This document shows, piece by piece, positions 55,492-64,000 of a stretch of DNA of 64,000 nt. Both the position numbers and the translations under genes were made by a program. Origin of the DNA: Gammaproteobacteria bacterium (GTDB taxonomy: Bacteria; Pseudomonadota; Gammaproteobacteria; Steroidobacterales; Steroidobacteraceae); the NCBI GenBank assembly GCA_025358295.1, contig JANYJY010000060.1:1-64000 (forward strand), read 5' to 3'. Below the pieces are notes generated by a model. It ran no database searches. It worked only from the letters and a program-made list of their open reading frames with translations, and was not told the origin of the DNA. Within the stretch, counting starts at the first letter, position 1, and each line of letters begins with the position of its first letter.

Positions 55492-55513
55492 GGGCGCGGG
55501 ATTATTTTGATCC

Positions 55514-55549
55514 GAACCGCCGGCAGGTGTTGCCGGCGGTTCGTTTTTA
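55514..55549 (+). terminator. Strong intrinsic terminator between dnaK and dnaJ
   Basis: GAACCGCCGGCA (55514-55525) and TGCCGGCGGTTC (55531-55542) form a perfect 12-bp stem with loop GGTGT, followed by GTTTTTAT. It is 25 bp before the dnaJ start, so dnaJ expression needs read-through or its own promoter. Confidence 0.85.
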
Positions 55550-55573
55550 TGGGCGATCCCCATAGGGTGAGCA

Positions 55574-56692
55574 ATGTCGAAGCAGGATTACTACAAGCTC
55601 CTTGATCTTCCCAAGAGCGCGACCGAAGCGGAAATCAAAAAGGCGTATCGACGCCTCGCCATGAAATTTCATCCGGACCGCAATCCGGACGACCCGGAAG
55701 CCGAGCACAAATTCAAAGAGGCCAAGGAGGCTTACGAGGTGCTCTGCGACGCACAGAAGCGCGCCGTTTACGATCAGTTCGGGCATGCCGGCCTCGAGGG
55801 CGGCCGTGGCGGTGGTTTCAGCGCCGGTGAAGCATTCGGCGACATCTTCGGCGAGATGTTCGGCGACATCTTCGCGGGCGGCCAGCGCGGCCGATCTCAG
55901 GTGTTTCGCGGCGCCGATCTGCGCTACGAACTCGAACTCGATCTGGAACAGGCGGTGTTCGGCACCGACACGGAGATTCAAATTCCCTCCTTAGCGGAGT
56001 GCCAGACGTGCAAGGGCACGGGAGCCGCGAAGGGATCGGCGCCTAAAACTTGCGATACCTGTCATGGCCAGGGGCAGGTGCGGGTGCAGCAGTCCATCTT
56101 CACCATCCAGCAACCCTGTCCGCGCTGCAAAGGCCGCGGCAAGATTATCAGCAATCCCTGCGACAGCTGCTTCGGCCAGGGCCGGGTGCGGCAGGAAAAG
56201 ACCTTGCCCGTGAACATACCCGCAGGAGTCGATACGGGCGATCGTATACGCTTGAACGGCGAGGGTGAGGCGGGCCGCAACGGTGGGCCCGCGGGCGATC
56301 TGTATGTCGAGGTACGGGTTCGCGAGCACGCCATATTCGAACGTGACGGCAGCAATTTGTCCTGCGAGGTTCCGGTGAGCTTCACCACTGCCGCCCTCGG
56401 CGGCTCGGTGGAGGTGCCGACCCTCAGCGGCGAAGTCGTGCTGAAAATACCCAGTGAAACTCAATCAGGCCGGATATTTCGCGTGCGTGAAAAAGGCGTT
56501 CGCCCGGTGCGCGGCGGAGCGCCCGGTGACTTGTTCTGCCGGGTCATGGTCGAGACCCCGGTGAAACTGGGTGCAGAACAGAAGGAACTCTTGCGCAAGT
56601 TCGAGGCCTCGCTGCAGCAGGGCAGCCACCAGCCCCGCGAGCAGTCCTTCTTCGAGGGCGTCAAGAAATTCTTTACCGGCACGGTTGACTAG
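55574..56692 (+). CDS. dnaJ: Co-chaperone DnaJ (Hsp40)
   Basis: Stimulates DnaK ATPase. It has 372 residues: a J domain with HPD at 33-35, a Gly/Phe-rich region at about 75-105 ([20 protein letters not shown], cited in part), and a cysteine-rich domain with four repeats ([32 protein letters not shown]). The two C-terminal substrate-binding domains follow. ATG 55574 is chosen. dapB starts 10 bp after the stop. Confidence 0.97.
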   Translation: MSKQDYYKLLDLPKSATEAEIKKAYRRLAMKFHPDRNPDDPEAEHKFKEAKEAYEVLCDAQKRAVYDQFGHAGLEGGRGGGFSAGEAFGDIFGEMFGDIFAGGQRGRSQVFRGADLRYELELDLEQAVFGTDTEIQIPSLAECQTCKGTGAAKGSAPKTCDTCHGQGQVRVQQSIFTIQQPCPRCKGRGKIISNPCDSCFGQGRVRQEKTLPVNIPAGVDTGDRIRLNGEGEAGRNGGPAGDLYVEVRVREHAIFERDGSNLSCEVPVSFTTAALGGSVEVPTLSGEVVLKIPSETQSGRIFRVREKGVRPVRGGAPGDLFCRVMVETPVKLGAEQKELLRKFEASLQQGSHQPREQSFFEGVKKFFTGTVD

Positions 56693-56702
56693 GCCGCCTC
56701 GC

Positions 56703-57497
56703 ATGCAGTCCATCGCCATCTTCGGGATCACGGGCCGAATGGGCCAATCGCTGCTGCGAGCCCTGCGGGACTCAGAAGTCCTCGCCTTAAGCGGTGCCAT
56801 TGCCTCGGTGGACAGCCCGAGACTCGGTCTGGATGCGGCGGCCGAGGGCATCGCCACCGGCGTGATAATCGCCTGCGACATGGCACAGGGAATCCGCGGC
56901 GCCGCGGTGGCGGTGGACTTCAGCGTCGGTGCCAGCGTGAGCGCGCATGCCCAGGCCTGTGCGGTCGCCGAGGTCCCCCTCCTGATGGGCGTCACGGGGC
57001 TCGATGCCGCGGCCTTAGGCGCCCTGCGCAGGGCGTCCGAGGTTATTCCCGTGCTGCTTGCCCCGAATACCAGCGTCGGCGTCGGCGTGGTGACCCAATT
57101 GGTGTCAATGGCGGCGCTCGGACTTGGGCCCACCTACGACGTGGAAATCTTCGAAGCCCACCACCGCATGAAACGCGATGCCCCGTCGGGCACCGCGCTG
57201 GCGCTGGGACAGGCGGTGGCCGAGGCCCGCGGCGTGTCCTTGCAGGAGGTCGCAGCCTATGACCGGGCGGGGCAAAACACGGCGCGAGGGCCCGGCAGCA
57301 TCGGCTTTGCCAGTTTGCGGGCCGGGGATATCGTTGGCGATCACACCGTAACCTTTGCCGCAGCCGGGGAGCGGGTCGAGATCACTCACCGCGCCTCCGA
57401 CCGGATGACCTTTGCTCGAGGGGCCCTGCGGGCGGCGGAATGGCTGATTGGCAGGCCGGCGGGTCTCTACAGCATGCGGGATGTGCTTGGGCTTTAA
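56703..57497 (+). CDS. dapB: 4-hydroxy-tetrahydrodipicolinate reductase
   Basis: Second step of the diaminopimelate pathway, after DapA (27.6 kb). It has 264 residues. The dinucleotide-binding motif GITGRMGQSLL opens the protein, and the active-site signature EAHHRMKRDAPSGTA carries the catalytic histidine and lysine. ATG 56703 is chosen because earlier in-frame codons lie inside dnaJ. It is followed by the carA promoter/leader. Confidence 0.96.
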   Translation: MQSIAIFGITGRMGQSLLRALRDSEVLALSGAIASVDSPRLGLDAAAEGIATGVIIACDMAQGIRGAAVAVDFSVGASVSAHAQACAVAEVPLLMGVTGLDAAALGALRRASEVIPVLLAPNTSVGVGVVTQLVSMAALGLGPTYDVEIFEAHHRMKRDAPSGTALALGQAVAEARGVSLQEVAAYDRAGQNTARGPGSIGFASLRAGDIVGDHTVTFAAAGERVEITHRASDRMTFARGALRAAEWLIGRPAGLYSMRDVLGL

Positions 57498-57518
57498 AAG
57501 AAAGGATGGACAGAAGCA

Positions 57519-57547
57519 TGGACAGTGATCGCGTGCATCGTTAATAT
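57519..57547 (+). promoter_or_regulatory. Candidate carAB promoter
   Basis: TGGACA (57519-57524, 5 of 6) is followed after 17 bp by TAATAT (57542-57547, 4 of 6), giving a start near 57554 and a leader of about 108 nt. The octamer ATGGACAG occurs twice here (57506-57513 and 57518-57525), so a second -35 is possible but wrongly spaced. Confidence 0.5.
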
Positions 57548-57580
57548 TCGCGCCCGGAAACTGGCTGCGAATTAACCCAT

Positions 57581-57650
57581 AAAGCGGGAGGACGTTCTGA
57601 AGGAGCGCCTCCCGCTTTGCGCATCTGCGGAATGCTCCGTAGTGCAAAGC
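57581..57650 (+). promoter_or_regulatory. Structured carA leader with mutually exclusive helices
   Basis: Helix A: AAAGCGGGAGG (57581-57591) pairs perfectly with CCTCCCGCTTT (57608-57618). Helix B: CTGCGGA (57625-57631) pairs with TCCGTAG (57636-57642). Helix C: GCTTTGC (57614-57620) can pair instead with GCAAAGC (57644-57650), enclosing helix B. A and C share 57614-57618, so they cannot both form. GAGGA, the probable carA ribosome site, is at 57651-57655, directly after the C helix. No T-run follows helix A, so the more natural readings are control of translation or of a downstream RNA event. Function is not shown. Confidence 0.55.
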
Positions 57651-57661
57651 GAGGAACCGGA

Positions 57662-58840
57662 GTGTCGACACCTGCAGTGCTAGCTCTCGAAGATGGCACC
57701 GTGTTCCGTGGCGTCTCAGTAGGCGCAAAAGGCAACACGACTGGTGAAGTAGTTTTCAATACGGCGATGACGGGGTATCAGGAAATCCTGACCGATCCCT
57801 CTTATTGCCGGCAAATTGTCACTCTCACGTATCCCCACGTCGGCAATACCGGCACCACGCCGGAGGATCTGGAATCAAGTGCGGTCTATTCCGCAGGCTT
57901 GGTGATCCGCGATTTACCCTTGCTGCATTCCAACTGGCGCGCCACTGAGTCGCTGCAGGGCTTCCTACAGCGCTGCAAGGTGGTGGCGATTGCGGACATT
58001 GATACCCGCAAGCTCACCCGATTGCTGCGCGAGAAGGGCGCGCAGTCGGGATGCATTATGACCGGCGAGAAGATTGATGAGACCGCCGCGGTGCGCGCCG
58101 CCAAGAAATTCCCTGGCTTGAAGGGCATGGACCTCGCCAAGGTCGTCACCACCAAGAGAATCTACCAATGGAACGACGGGCTGATCTGGAAGCCGTCCAC
58201 CAAGCCGCCACGCCCGCAGAGCCGCCTGCACGTCGTTGCCTATGACTTCGGCATCAAGCGCAATATTCTGCGCATACTCGCCGAGCACGGGTGTCGCATG
58301 ACTGTGGTGCCCGCACAAACTCCTGCAGATCAAGTACTTGCGATGAATCCTGATGGTATCTTCTTAAGTAATGGTCCCGGGGATCCAGAGCCTTGCGATT
58401 ACGCCATCGAGGCGATTGCGCGCTTTCTGGAGACCGACATCCCGGTGTTCGGGATTTGCCTGGGTCATCAGCTATTGGGTTTGGCCAGCGGCGCCAAGAC
58501 CATGAAAATGAAATTCGGCCACCATGGGGCGAATCATCCGGTTTCGGAGCTCGACTCCGGTCGGGTACTGATCTCGAGCCAAAACCACGGCTTTGCCGTG
58601 GATGAAACGACGCTGCCTGCCACGCTGCGCGCCACTCACCGTTCCTTGTTCGACGGTTCCCTGCAAGGCGTGGCGCGCACGGACCGGCCGGCGTTCAGCT
58701 TTCAGGGTCACCCTGAGGCCAGTCCGGGACCGCATGATCTGCGGCTGCTGTTCGAACACTTTATGTACTTGATGGTGAAGCGCATGCAGGCCCATTCGCG
58801 CGGCCGTAATTCCGTCAAACAAAAATCCGCCGAGAGTTAA
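57662..58840 (+). CDS. carA: Carbamoyl-phosphate synthase small subunit (glutaminase)
   Basis: Supplies ammonia from glutamine to CarB for arginine and pyrimidine synthesis. It has 392 residues from GTG 57662 with GAGGA upstream, giving the normal [13 protein letters not shown] terminus. The catalytic cysteine is Cys266 in [11 protein letters not shown] (class I glutaminase), with GHPEASPGP in the C-terminal region. An upstream in-frame TTG (57617) and ATG (57632) would sit in the leader helices. carB begins immediately at the stop, with no gap. Confidence 0.96.
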   Translation: MSTPAVLALEDGTVFRGVSVGAKGNTTGEVVFNTAMTGYQEILTDPSYCRQIVTLTYPHVGNTGTTPEDLESSAVYSAGLVIRDLPLLHSNWRATESLQGFLQRCKVVAIADIDTRKLTRLLREKGAQSGCIMTGEKIDETAAVRAAKKFPGLKGMDLAKVVTTKRIYQWNDGLIWKPSTKPPRPQSRLHVVAYDFGIKRNILRILAEHGCRMTVVPAQTPADQVLAMNPDGIFLSNGPGDPEPCDYAIEAIARFLETDIPVFGICLGHQLLGLASGAKTMKMKFGHHGANHPVSELDSGRVLISSQNHGFAVDETTLPATLRATHRSLFDGSLQGVARTDRPAFSFQGHPEASPGPHDLRLLFEHFMYLMVKRMQAHSRGRNSVKQKSAES

Positions 58841-61800
58841 GTGCCCAAGCGAAACGACCTCAGCAGCATCCTCATCATCGGCGCAGGGCCCATCATCATA
58901 GGCCAGGCCTGCGAGTTCGATTATTCTGGAGCTCAAGCCTGTAAAGCATTGAAAGAAGAAGGTTATCGAGTCATTTTGGTGAACTCGAACCCGGCTACGA
59001 TCATGACCGATCCGGAAACTGCGGATGCCGTCTACATCGAGCCCATCAACTGGCGAACCATCGCGCGCATCATCGAGAAGGAACGCCCCAGCGCCTTGCT
59101 GCCCACCATGGGCGGCCAGACCGCGCTCAACACGGCGCTCGACTTGGTACGCGAGGGGGTGTTGGAGAAGTTCAATGTCGAGATGATCGGCGCCTCACAG
59201 CGCGCCATCGACATGGCGGAGGATCGGGAATTGTTCCGGCGCGCCATGGCCGATATCAATCTCGAAACCGCGCGCGCGCGAATCGCCCATAGCATGGAGG
59301 AAGCGCTGGCCGTGCAGGCCGAGATCGGCTTCCCCACCGTGATTCGTCCGTCCTTTACCCTGGGCGGCAGCGGCGGCGGCATTGCCTACAATCGCGAGGA
59401 ATTCGAGGCCATCGTGGCGCGCGGGCTCGATGCCTCGCCCACCAACGAGGTGCTGCTCGAGGAATCGGTGCTGGGTTGGAAGGAATATGAAATGGAAGTC
59501 GTCCGCGATCGCGACGACAATTGCATCATCGTCTGCTCGATAGAGAACGTCGACCCGATGGGGGTGCACACCGGTGACTCGATCACCGTGGCGCCTGCCC
59601 AGACCCTGACCGACCGCGAGTATCAGCGGCTCCGGGATGCGTCGATTGCGGTGCTGCGCAAAATAGGCGTCGACACCGGCGGCTCCAACGTACAGTTTGC
59701 GATCAATCCGGAGGACGGCCGGGTATTGGTCATTGAGATGAACCCGCGCGTGTCACGGTCCTCGGCGCTGGCATCGAAGGCCACGGGCTTTCCCATCGCC
59801 AAGATCGCAGCCAAGCTCGCGGTAGGCTACACGCTCGATGAGCTGAAGAACGAAATCACCGGCGGTGCGACACCGGCGTCCTTCGAACCGACCATCGACT
59901 ACGTAGTGACTAAGATACCAAGGTTCACCTTCGAGAAGTTTCCCGGCTCGAACACCCGCCTCACCACTCAAATGAAGTCGGTGGGCGAGGCCATGGCCAT
60001 CGGCCGCACGTTTCAGGAATCGATGCAGAAGGCGCTGCGCAGCTTGGAAACCGGCTTCGACGGCTTCAATGAGCAGTTAACCCTGCCGCTGACCGACGAA
60101 GCGGCTGAGCAACTATCCTATGAATTGCGCTGGCCGGGGCCGAACCGAATTCTGTATGTCGCCGACGCGTTCCGCGCAGGCTGGACTCTGCAGCACGTAT
60201 TCGAAGCCACCAAAATCGACCCCTGGTTCCTGGCCCAGATCGAGGACTTGGTGCGAGAGGAGGCGGTGCTCGCGAAGGATGGCTTCGATAGCCTCGATCT
60301 GCCGCGATTGCGTGCGCTGAAGCGCAAGGGCTTCTCCGATTCGCGCATAGCCAAATTGACGGCACGAGACGAAGCCACGGTACGCAGCCGGCGCCGCAAG
60401 CTCGGATTGCACCCGGTGTATAAGCGCGTCGATACCTGTGCCGCGGAATTTGCCACCTCCACCGCCTATCTGTATTCGACCTATGAAGAGGAATGCGAGG
60501 CGAATCCCAGCAGCCGCCGTAAGATCATGATCCTGGGCGGCGGTCCCAATCGAATCGGGCAGGGAATCGAATTCGATTATTGCTGTGTGCATGCGGCGAT
60601 GGCGTTGCGCGAAGACGGCTTCGAAACCCTGATGGTCAACTGCAATCCGGAAACGGTATCGACGGATTACGACACCTCGGACCGCCTGTATTTCGAACCC
60701 CTGACTTTCGAAGACGTCATGGAGATCATCGAGAAGGAGAAGCCCGAAGGGGTGATCGTGCAATTCGGAGGGCAGACGCCATTGAAGCTGTCGCGCGCAC
60801 TGGCCGCCGCGGGAGCCCCCATCATCGGCACCACTCCCGACAGCATCGATGTCGCTGAGGATCGCGAGCGCTTTCAGAAGTTGGTGACGGCCCTGAAGCT
60901 CAAACAGCCGGCCAACGCCTCGGCGCGCACCGAAGAGTCCGCCGTGCTGCTGGCGCGTGACGTCGGGTTCCCGCTGGTCGTGCGGCCGAGCTATGTCTTG
61001 GGTGGACGGGCGATGGAGGTCGTATTCAATGAGGACGATCTGCGCCAATACATGATCGATGCGGTAAAGGTGTCGAACGACAGTCCCGTGCTGCTGGACC
61101 GTTTTTTGGACCTCGCCATCGAAGTGGACGTGGACGCGGTGAGCGACGGCGAGAACGTCTTGATCGGCGGCATCATGGAGCACATCGAGCAGGCGGGAGT
61201 GCACTCGGGAGACTCCAGCTGCTCGCTGCCGCCGTACGGCCTGTCGCAGGAGATTCAAGATGAATTGCGGGCGCAGACGCGCAAGCTTGCGAAGGCGCTC
61301 AATGTCGTCGGCTTGATGAACATTCAATTCGCCATCCAAAGCGGCGTGATTTACATCCTCGAAGTGAATCCGCGCGCCTCGCGCACCGTGCCGTTCGTCT
61401 CCAAGGCCACGGGCATTCCCCTCGCCAAGGTCGCGGCGCGGGTCATGACCGGCAAGACACTGGTCATGCAGGGGCGCACCGAAGAGCGCATCCCGCCGTA
61501 TTTCTCGGTCAAGGAAGCGGTGTTTCCGTTCAATAAGTTTCCCGAGGCCGATCCTATCCTGGGCCCGGAAATGAAATCCACCGGCGAAGTGATGGGCACG
61601 GGACATACTTTCGGCGAGGCCTATGCCAAGGCACAGGCTGCTTCCGGAGTCACATTGCCCACACACGGTCTGTGCTTTATCAGCGTGCGCGACCGCGACA
61701 AGCCGGGGGCGGTGATTCTGGCGCAAATGCTGATCGAGCGCGGCTTCGAGATTGCCGCCACCGGCGGCACTGCCCAGGTGCTGGAGGCGGCGGGAATCGC

Positions 61801-62065
61801 CTGCCGGCGAGTAAACAAAGTGCGGGAGGGTCGCCCGCACGTCGTCGATATGATAAAAAACGACGAGGTGGCGTTGATCGTCAATACCACCGAAGGCAAG
61901 CAAGCCGTGCGCGAATCCCGATCCATTCGCCGCGAGGCGGTTGCCAGGAAGGTGACCTACTACACGACCGTGCCGGGAGCCCGGGCGACCTGCGATGCCC
62001 TTGATCATCTGGGCGATATTGAAGTGAATCGACTGCAGGACTTGCATAAGGAAATGTTGGCGTGA
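58841..62065 (+). CDS. carB: Carbamoyl-phosphate synthase large subunit
   Basis: A 1074-residue enzyme with two homologous ATP-grasp halves and a C-terminal allosteric MGS-like domain. Half one starts at [20 protein letters not shown] and half two at [20 protein letters not shown]; both carry the PSFTLGG/PSYVLGG region. The allosteric domain from about 935 contains [12 protein letters not shown] and ATGGTAQ. It starts with GTG 58841. Its TGA overlaps the greA GTG. Confidence 0.98.
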   Translation: MPKRNDLSSILIIGAGPIIIGQACEFDYSGAQACKALKEEGYRVILVNSNPATIMTDPETADAVYIEPINWRTIARIIEKERPSALLPTMGGQTALNTALDLVREGVLEKFNVEMIGASQRAIDMAEDRELFRRAMADINLETARARIAHSMEEALAVQAEIGFPTVIRPSFTLGGSGGGIAYNREEFEAIVARGLDASPTNEVLLEESVLGWKEYEMEVVRDRDDNCIIVCSIENVDPMGVHTGDSITVAPAQTLTDREYQRLRDASIAVLRKIGVDTGGSNVQFAINPEDGRVLVIEMNPRVSRSSALASKATGFPIAKIAAKLAVGYTLDELKNEITGGATPASFEPTIDYVVTKIPRFTFEKFPGSNTRLTTQMKSVGEAMAIGRTFQESMQKALRSLETGFDGFNEQLTLPLTDEAAEQLSYELRWPGPNRILYVADAFRAGWTLQHVFEATKIDPWFLAQIEDLVREEAVLAKDGFDSLDLPRLRALKRKGFSDSRIAKLTARDEATVRSRRRKLGLHPVYKRVDTCAAEFATSTAYLYSTYEEECEANPSSRRKIMILGGGPNRIGQGIEFDYCCVHAAMALREDGFETLMVNCNPETVSTDYDTSDRLYFEPLTFEDVMEIIEKEKPEGVIVQFGGQTPLKLSRALAAAGAPIIGTTPDSIDVAEDRERFQKLVTALKLKQPANASARTEESAVLLARDVGFPLVVRPSYVLGGRAMEVVFNEDDLRQYMIDAVKVSNDSPVLLDRFLDLAIEVDVDAVSDGENVLIGGIMEHIEQAGVHSGDSSCSLPPYGLSQEIQDELRAQTRKLAKALNVVGLMNIQFAIQSGVIYILEVNPRASRTVPFVSKATGIPLAKVAARVMTGKTLVMQGRTEERIPPYFSVKEAVFPFNKFPEADPILGPEMKSTGEVMGTGHTFGEAYAKAQAASGVTLPTHGLCFISVRDRDKPGAVILAQMLIERGFEIAATGGTAQVLEAAGIACRRVNKVREGRPHVVDMIKNDEVALIVNTTEGKQAVRESRSIRREAVARKVTYYTTVPGARATCDALDHLGDIEVNRLQDLHKEMLA

Positions 62066-62538
62066 AGCGAACCCCCATGACCCTACGCGGCGCTGAGCGG
62101 CTGCGAGTGGAATTGAAACAGCTCAAGAGCGAAGCCCGGCCGAACGTCATCAAGGCGATCGCCGAGGCGCGTGCCCACGGCGATTTGAGTGAGAACGCCG
62201 AATACCACGCGGCGCGTGAACAGCAGAGCTTCATTGAAGGACGCATCAACGACATCGAGAATCGCCTCTCGAATTCGGAAGTCATCGATGTCACCAAATT
62301 GACCGCCAGCGGCCGGGTTGTGTTCGGCTCGACCATCGAGCTCGAGGACCAGGACGGCGGCAACAAAGTCGTGTACCAGCTGGTCGGCGATGATGAGGCA
62401 AGCATCAAGCAGGGTCTGCTCTCGGTGTCTTCACCCATTGCCCGCGCCCTGATCGGAAAATCCGCGGGTGATGTGGTGGATGTGACTACACCGGGCGGCA
62501 CGCATAGCTATGAAATCGTCTCCGTGAAATACGTCTGA
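62062..62538 (+). CDS. greA: Transcription elongation factor GreA
   Basis: Stimulates RNA polymerase transcript cleavage in arrested complexes. It has 158 residues from GTG 62062 (GTGA overlap with carB). The N-terminal coiled coil has the acidic tip [15 protein letters not shown], and the C-terminal FKBP-like domain has [16 protein letters not shown]. The carB-greA order is standard in gammaproteobacteria. Confidence 0.96.
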   Translation: MKRTPMTLRGAERLRVELKQLKSEARPNVIKAIAEARAHGDLSENAEYHAAREQQSFIEGRINDIENRLSNSEVIDVTKLTASGRVVFGSTIELEDQDGGNKVVYQLVGDDEASIKQGLLSVSSPIARALIGKSAGDVVDVTTPGGTHSYEIVSVKYV

Positions 62539-62569
62539 GCCGGCGGGCGACGCCGCGCGTGGGTTGAGC

Positions 62570-62968
62570 ATGCTGGGAAGCGCATTTCGAGTGTTGTTCA
62601 CGCTCTGGGCGGGCAGCCTTTGGTCGCTGGCGGTATGGGTGGCGCCGACGCTGTTCTATGCGCAAGGCGATCGACACCTGGCCGGAGTGTTGGTCTCCAG
62701 ACTGTTCAGTATCGAAACCTATATGGGTCTCGCGGTGGGCCTATTGGCACTGCTGCTCCCCAGCAGAACGAAATTTGTACCCGGTTATGTGGCGGCCGCG
62801 CTGCTTGTCGTCAATGAGTGGCTGATCAAGCCGGAAATGACGAAGGCCCAAGCCCACGGTACTGCATTAGGGCTGGGGTTCGGACCTTGGCATGGTATCT
62901 CGGCCGTCATTTACCTCTCTGCCTGCGTTGCCGTGCTGGTGTTAGTGTGGAAGGGTAGTCATCGCTAG
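62570..62968 (+). CDS. DUF4149 membrane protein
   Basis: A 132-residue membrane protein with four hydrophobic segments (about 6-30, 45-66, 70-88, 108-128). It matches the DUF4149 family often found beside greA in related bacteria. Function is unknown. ATG 62570 is used; an in-frame TTG two codons upstream is possible. The M28 peptidase starts 12 bp after its stop. Confidence 0.78.
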   Translation: MLGSAFRVLFTLWAGSLWSLAVWVAPTLFYAQGDRHLAGVLVSRLFSIETYMGLAVGLLALLLPSRTKFVPGYVAAALLVVNEWLIKPEMTKAQAHGTALGLGFGPWHGISAVIYLSACVAVLVLVWKGSHR

Positions 62969-62980
62969 AAGGAATTAGGG

Positions 62981-64000
62981 ATGAACAAGTCAATTCATTT
63001 ACGCCGATGGGTTGTGGGCGTGTTGTGCGGGCTGTGCTCGGCAGCCCTCGGCGCGCCGGCGTGGGCCGGCGATGCGGCGGATGCGGCCATGGCCTCTCTG
63101 CGGCCCGAAGCCATTCGCGCGGACATGCGGTTTCTTGCGGATGATCTTCTCGAGGGCCGCGGCACGGGTGCGCATGGTTACGATATCGCGGCGGCATTCG
63201 TCGCGAGCCGCTTCGAAGGGCTCGGTCTACGCCCGGCGGGCGAGCAGGGGACGTATTTTCAAAGTGTGCCGCTGCGTTCCATGCGCGTCGACGAACAGAA
63301 CTCCTCGATCGGTTGGCTGCGCGGCGGCAAGGAAGTCGGCCTCAAAATGCGCCAAGACGTCCTGTTCGCGGGAAATCCCGGTGATCCGGACAGCTCGGTC
63401 GAAGCGCCGGTGGTGTTTGTCGGCTATGGAGTGACGGCGCCGGAATTAGGCTATGACGATTACCGGCGCGTGGATGCGAAGGGCAAGATCGTGGCCATGC
63501 TGTTCGGTGCGCCGAATTTTGCATCGTCTCTGAAGGCGCACTACACCTCCTCGTTGGAAAAGCGGCGCATCGCCGATGCGCACGGCGCAGTGGGCATGAT
63601 TCTGCTGGATGATCCGGCACTTGAGAACCTCTACAGCTTCGAGAAGCGGGTAAGAGATCTGGTCATTCCTCAATATCGCTGGCTCGATCCTCAAGGCCGG
63701 CCCAGCCACCACTACCCGCAACTCAAGGCGTCGGTTTCTTTGAGTCTGGAAGAAACGAAGCGCTTTTTTGACGGCAGCGGCCATACCGCCGAGCAAGTCT
63801 ACGCCGCGGCCCAGGCCGGGAAATCCCGCCCCTTCGCCGTACCCCTGCTGGCCCGGGTGCGAACGGTGACGCAATGGCAGGATCTACGCACCAACAATGT
63901 GGCTGCAGTGCTCGACGGCAGCGACCCCGACTTGAAGGCCGAATTTGTGGTGTACACGGCTCACTTGGATCATCTCGGCGTGAGTACGCCGGTGGCAGGA
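62981..64000 (+). CDS. M28-family peptidase, 3' end outside window
   Basis: N-terminal 340 codons of a secreted Zn-aminopeptidase homologue. A signal peptide spans about 1-29 (cleavage near AWAG). The mature part has DDLLEGRGTGAHGY and a PA-domain segment VFVGYGVTAPELGYDDY. The first zinc ligand histidine is in TAHLDHLG, close to the window end. The remaining ligands lie beyond the edge, so activity cannot be judged. ATG 62981 has AAGGAATTAGGG upstream. It is a different gene from the M28 homologue at 40.7 kb. Confidence 0.9.
   Translation, partial: MNKSIHLRRWVVGVLCGLCSAALGAPAWAGDAADAAMASLRPEAIRADMRFLADDLLEGRGTGAHGYDIAAAFVASRFEGLGLRPAGEQGTYFQSVPLRSMRVDEQNSSIGWLRGGKEVGLKMRQDVLFAGNPGDPDSSVEAPVVFVGYGVTAPELGYDDYRRVDAKGKIVAMLFGAPNFASSLKAHYTSSLEKRRIADAHGAVGMILLDDPALENLYSFEKRVRDLVIPQYRWLDPQGRPSHHYPQLKASVSLSLEETKRFFDGSGHTAEQVYAAAQAGKSRPFAVPLLARVRTVTQWQDLRTNNVAAVLDGSDPDLKAEFVVYTAHLDHLGVSTPVAG

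Noticed and set aside
60113-62047. A 644-codon open frame antisense to carB
   Set aside because: carB is certain on the plus strand; the antisense frame has low-complexity arginine/histidine composition typical of shadows.
1-64000. Mobile elements, CRISPR arrays, toxin-antitoxin pairs or phage genes
   Set aside because: None found by eye; no regularly spaced repeats, transposase or integrase motifs, and gene order is typical core chromosome.

Overview
The window is a GC-rich, gene-dense stretch of a gammaproteobacterial chromosome made up almost entirely of core genes. Diagnostic groups are ypjD/ffh-rpsP-rimM-trmD-rplS, kbl-tdh, mlaFEDCB, tRNA-Ser/ffs/dnaX/ybaB/recR, orn, ppsA/ppsR, ssrA/smpB/ratA/rnfH, bamE/fur/recN/nadK and hrcA-grpE-dnaK-dnaJ-dapB-carAB-greA. 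HrcA in the dnaK cluster, a class I fructose-bisphosphate aldolase, a sufU-containing SUF operon and abundant M28 peptidases suggest a relative of the Xanthomonadales/Nevskiales/Steroidobacter group. That placement is an inference from gene content. I see no insertion sequence, prophage, CRISPR array or other mobile element.

Layout. 1-8.3 kb: a CNNM/CorC-type transporter (cut by the left edge) and ypjD, divergent from the SRP GTPase and the ribosome/tRNA-modification operon, then sppA, a PAP2 phosphatase and dgkA. 8.4-10.6 kb: threonine catabolism (kbl, tdh). 10.7-18.3 kb: hslR convergent with a nine-gene minus-strand operon: Rrf2 regulator, sufB, sufC, sufD, sufS, sufU, sufT, a Rieske ferredoxin and sixA. 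A palindrome overlaps the -10 of its probable promoter. 18.4-23.4 kb: aldolase and the whole Mla phospholipid-transport pathway, with mlaA convergent. 23.5-27.5 kb: gcvR, bcp, a PIN-PhoH ATPase and a BepA-like protease on the minus strand. 27.6-31.8 kb: dapA, a shortened BamC-like lipoprotein, tRNA-Ser(GGA), SRP RNA, dnaX, ybaB, recR. 31.8-38.2 kb: rsgA, orn, ppsA/ppsR, a DUF1249 gene with a possibly leaderless promoter, and an unrecognised coiled-coil protein. 38.2-46.4 kb: tail-specific protease, an M28 homologue lacking catalytic residues, an HDOD-GGDEF protein, several small membrane proteins and a Gfo/Idh oxidoreductase. 46.4-49 kb: tmRNA, smpB, ratA, rnfH, bamE, fur. 49-64 kb: recN, nadK, the heat-shock cluster, dapB, carAB, greA, a DUF4149 protein and a second M28 peptidase cut by the right edge.

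Functional themes are Fe-S cluster supply, outer-membrane maintenance (Mla, BamE, BamC-like, BepA, Prc), ribosome rescue and RNA turnover, proteostasis, and lysine, arginine and pyrimidine precursor synthesis.

No clearly new multi-gene system is visible. The observations most worth follow-up are: the carA leader, where two helices that cannot form together can be drawn; the M28 homologue at 40.7-42.4 kb with its catalytic glutamate and last histidine ligand replaced; the putative Fe-S-regulator operator of the suf operon; the BamC-like protein reduced to its N-terminal segment; and paired hairpins between dnaK and dnaJ. All are read by eye and none has been checked computationally.
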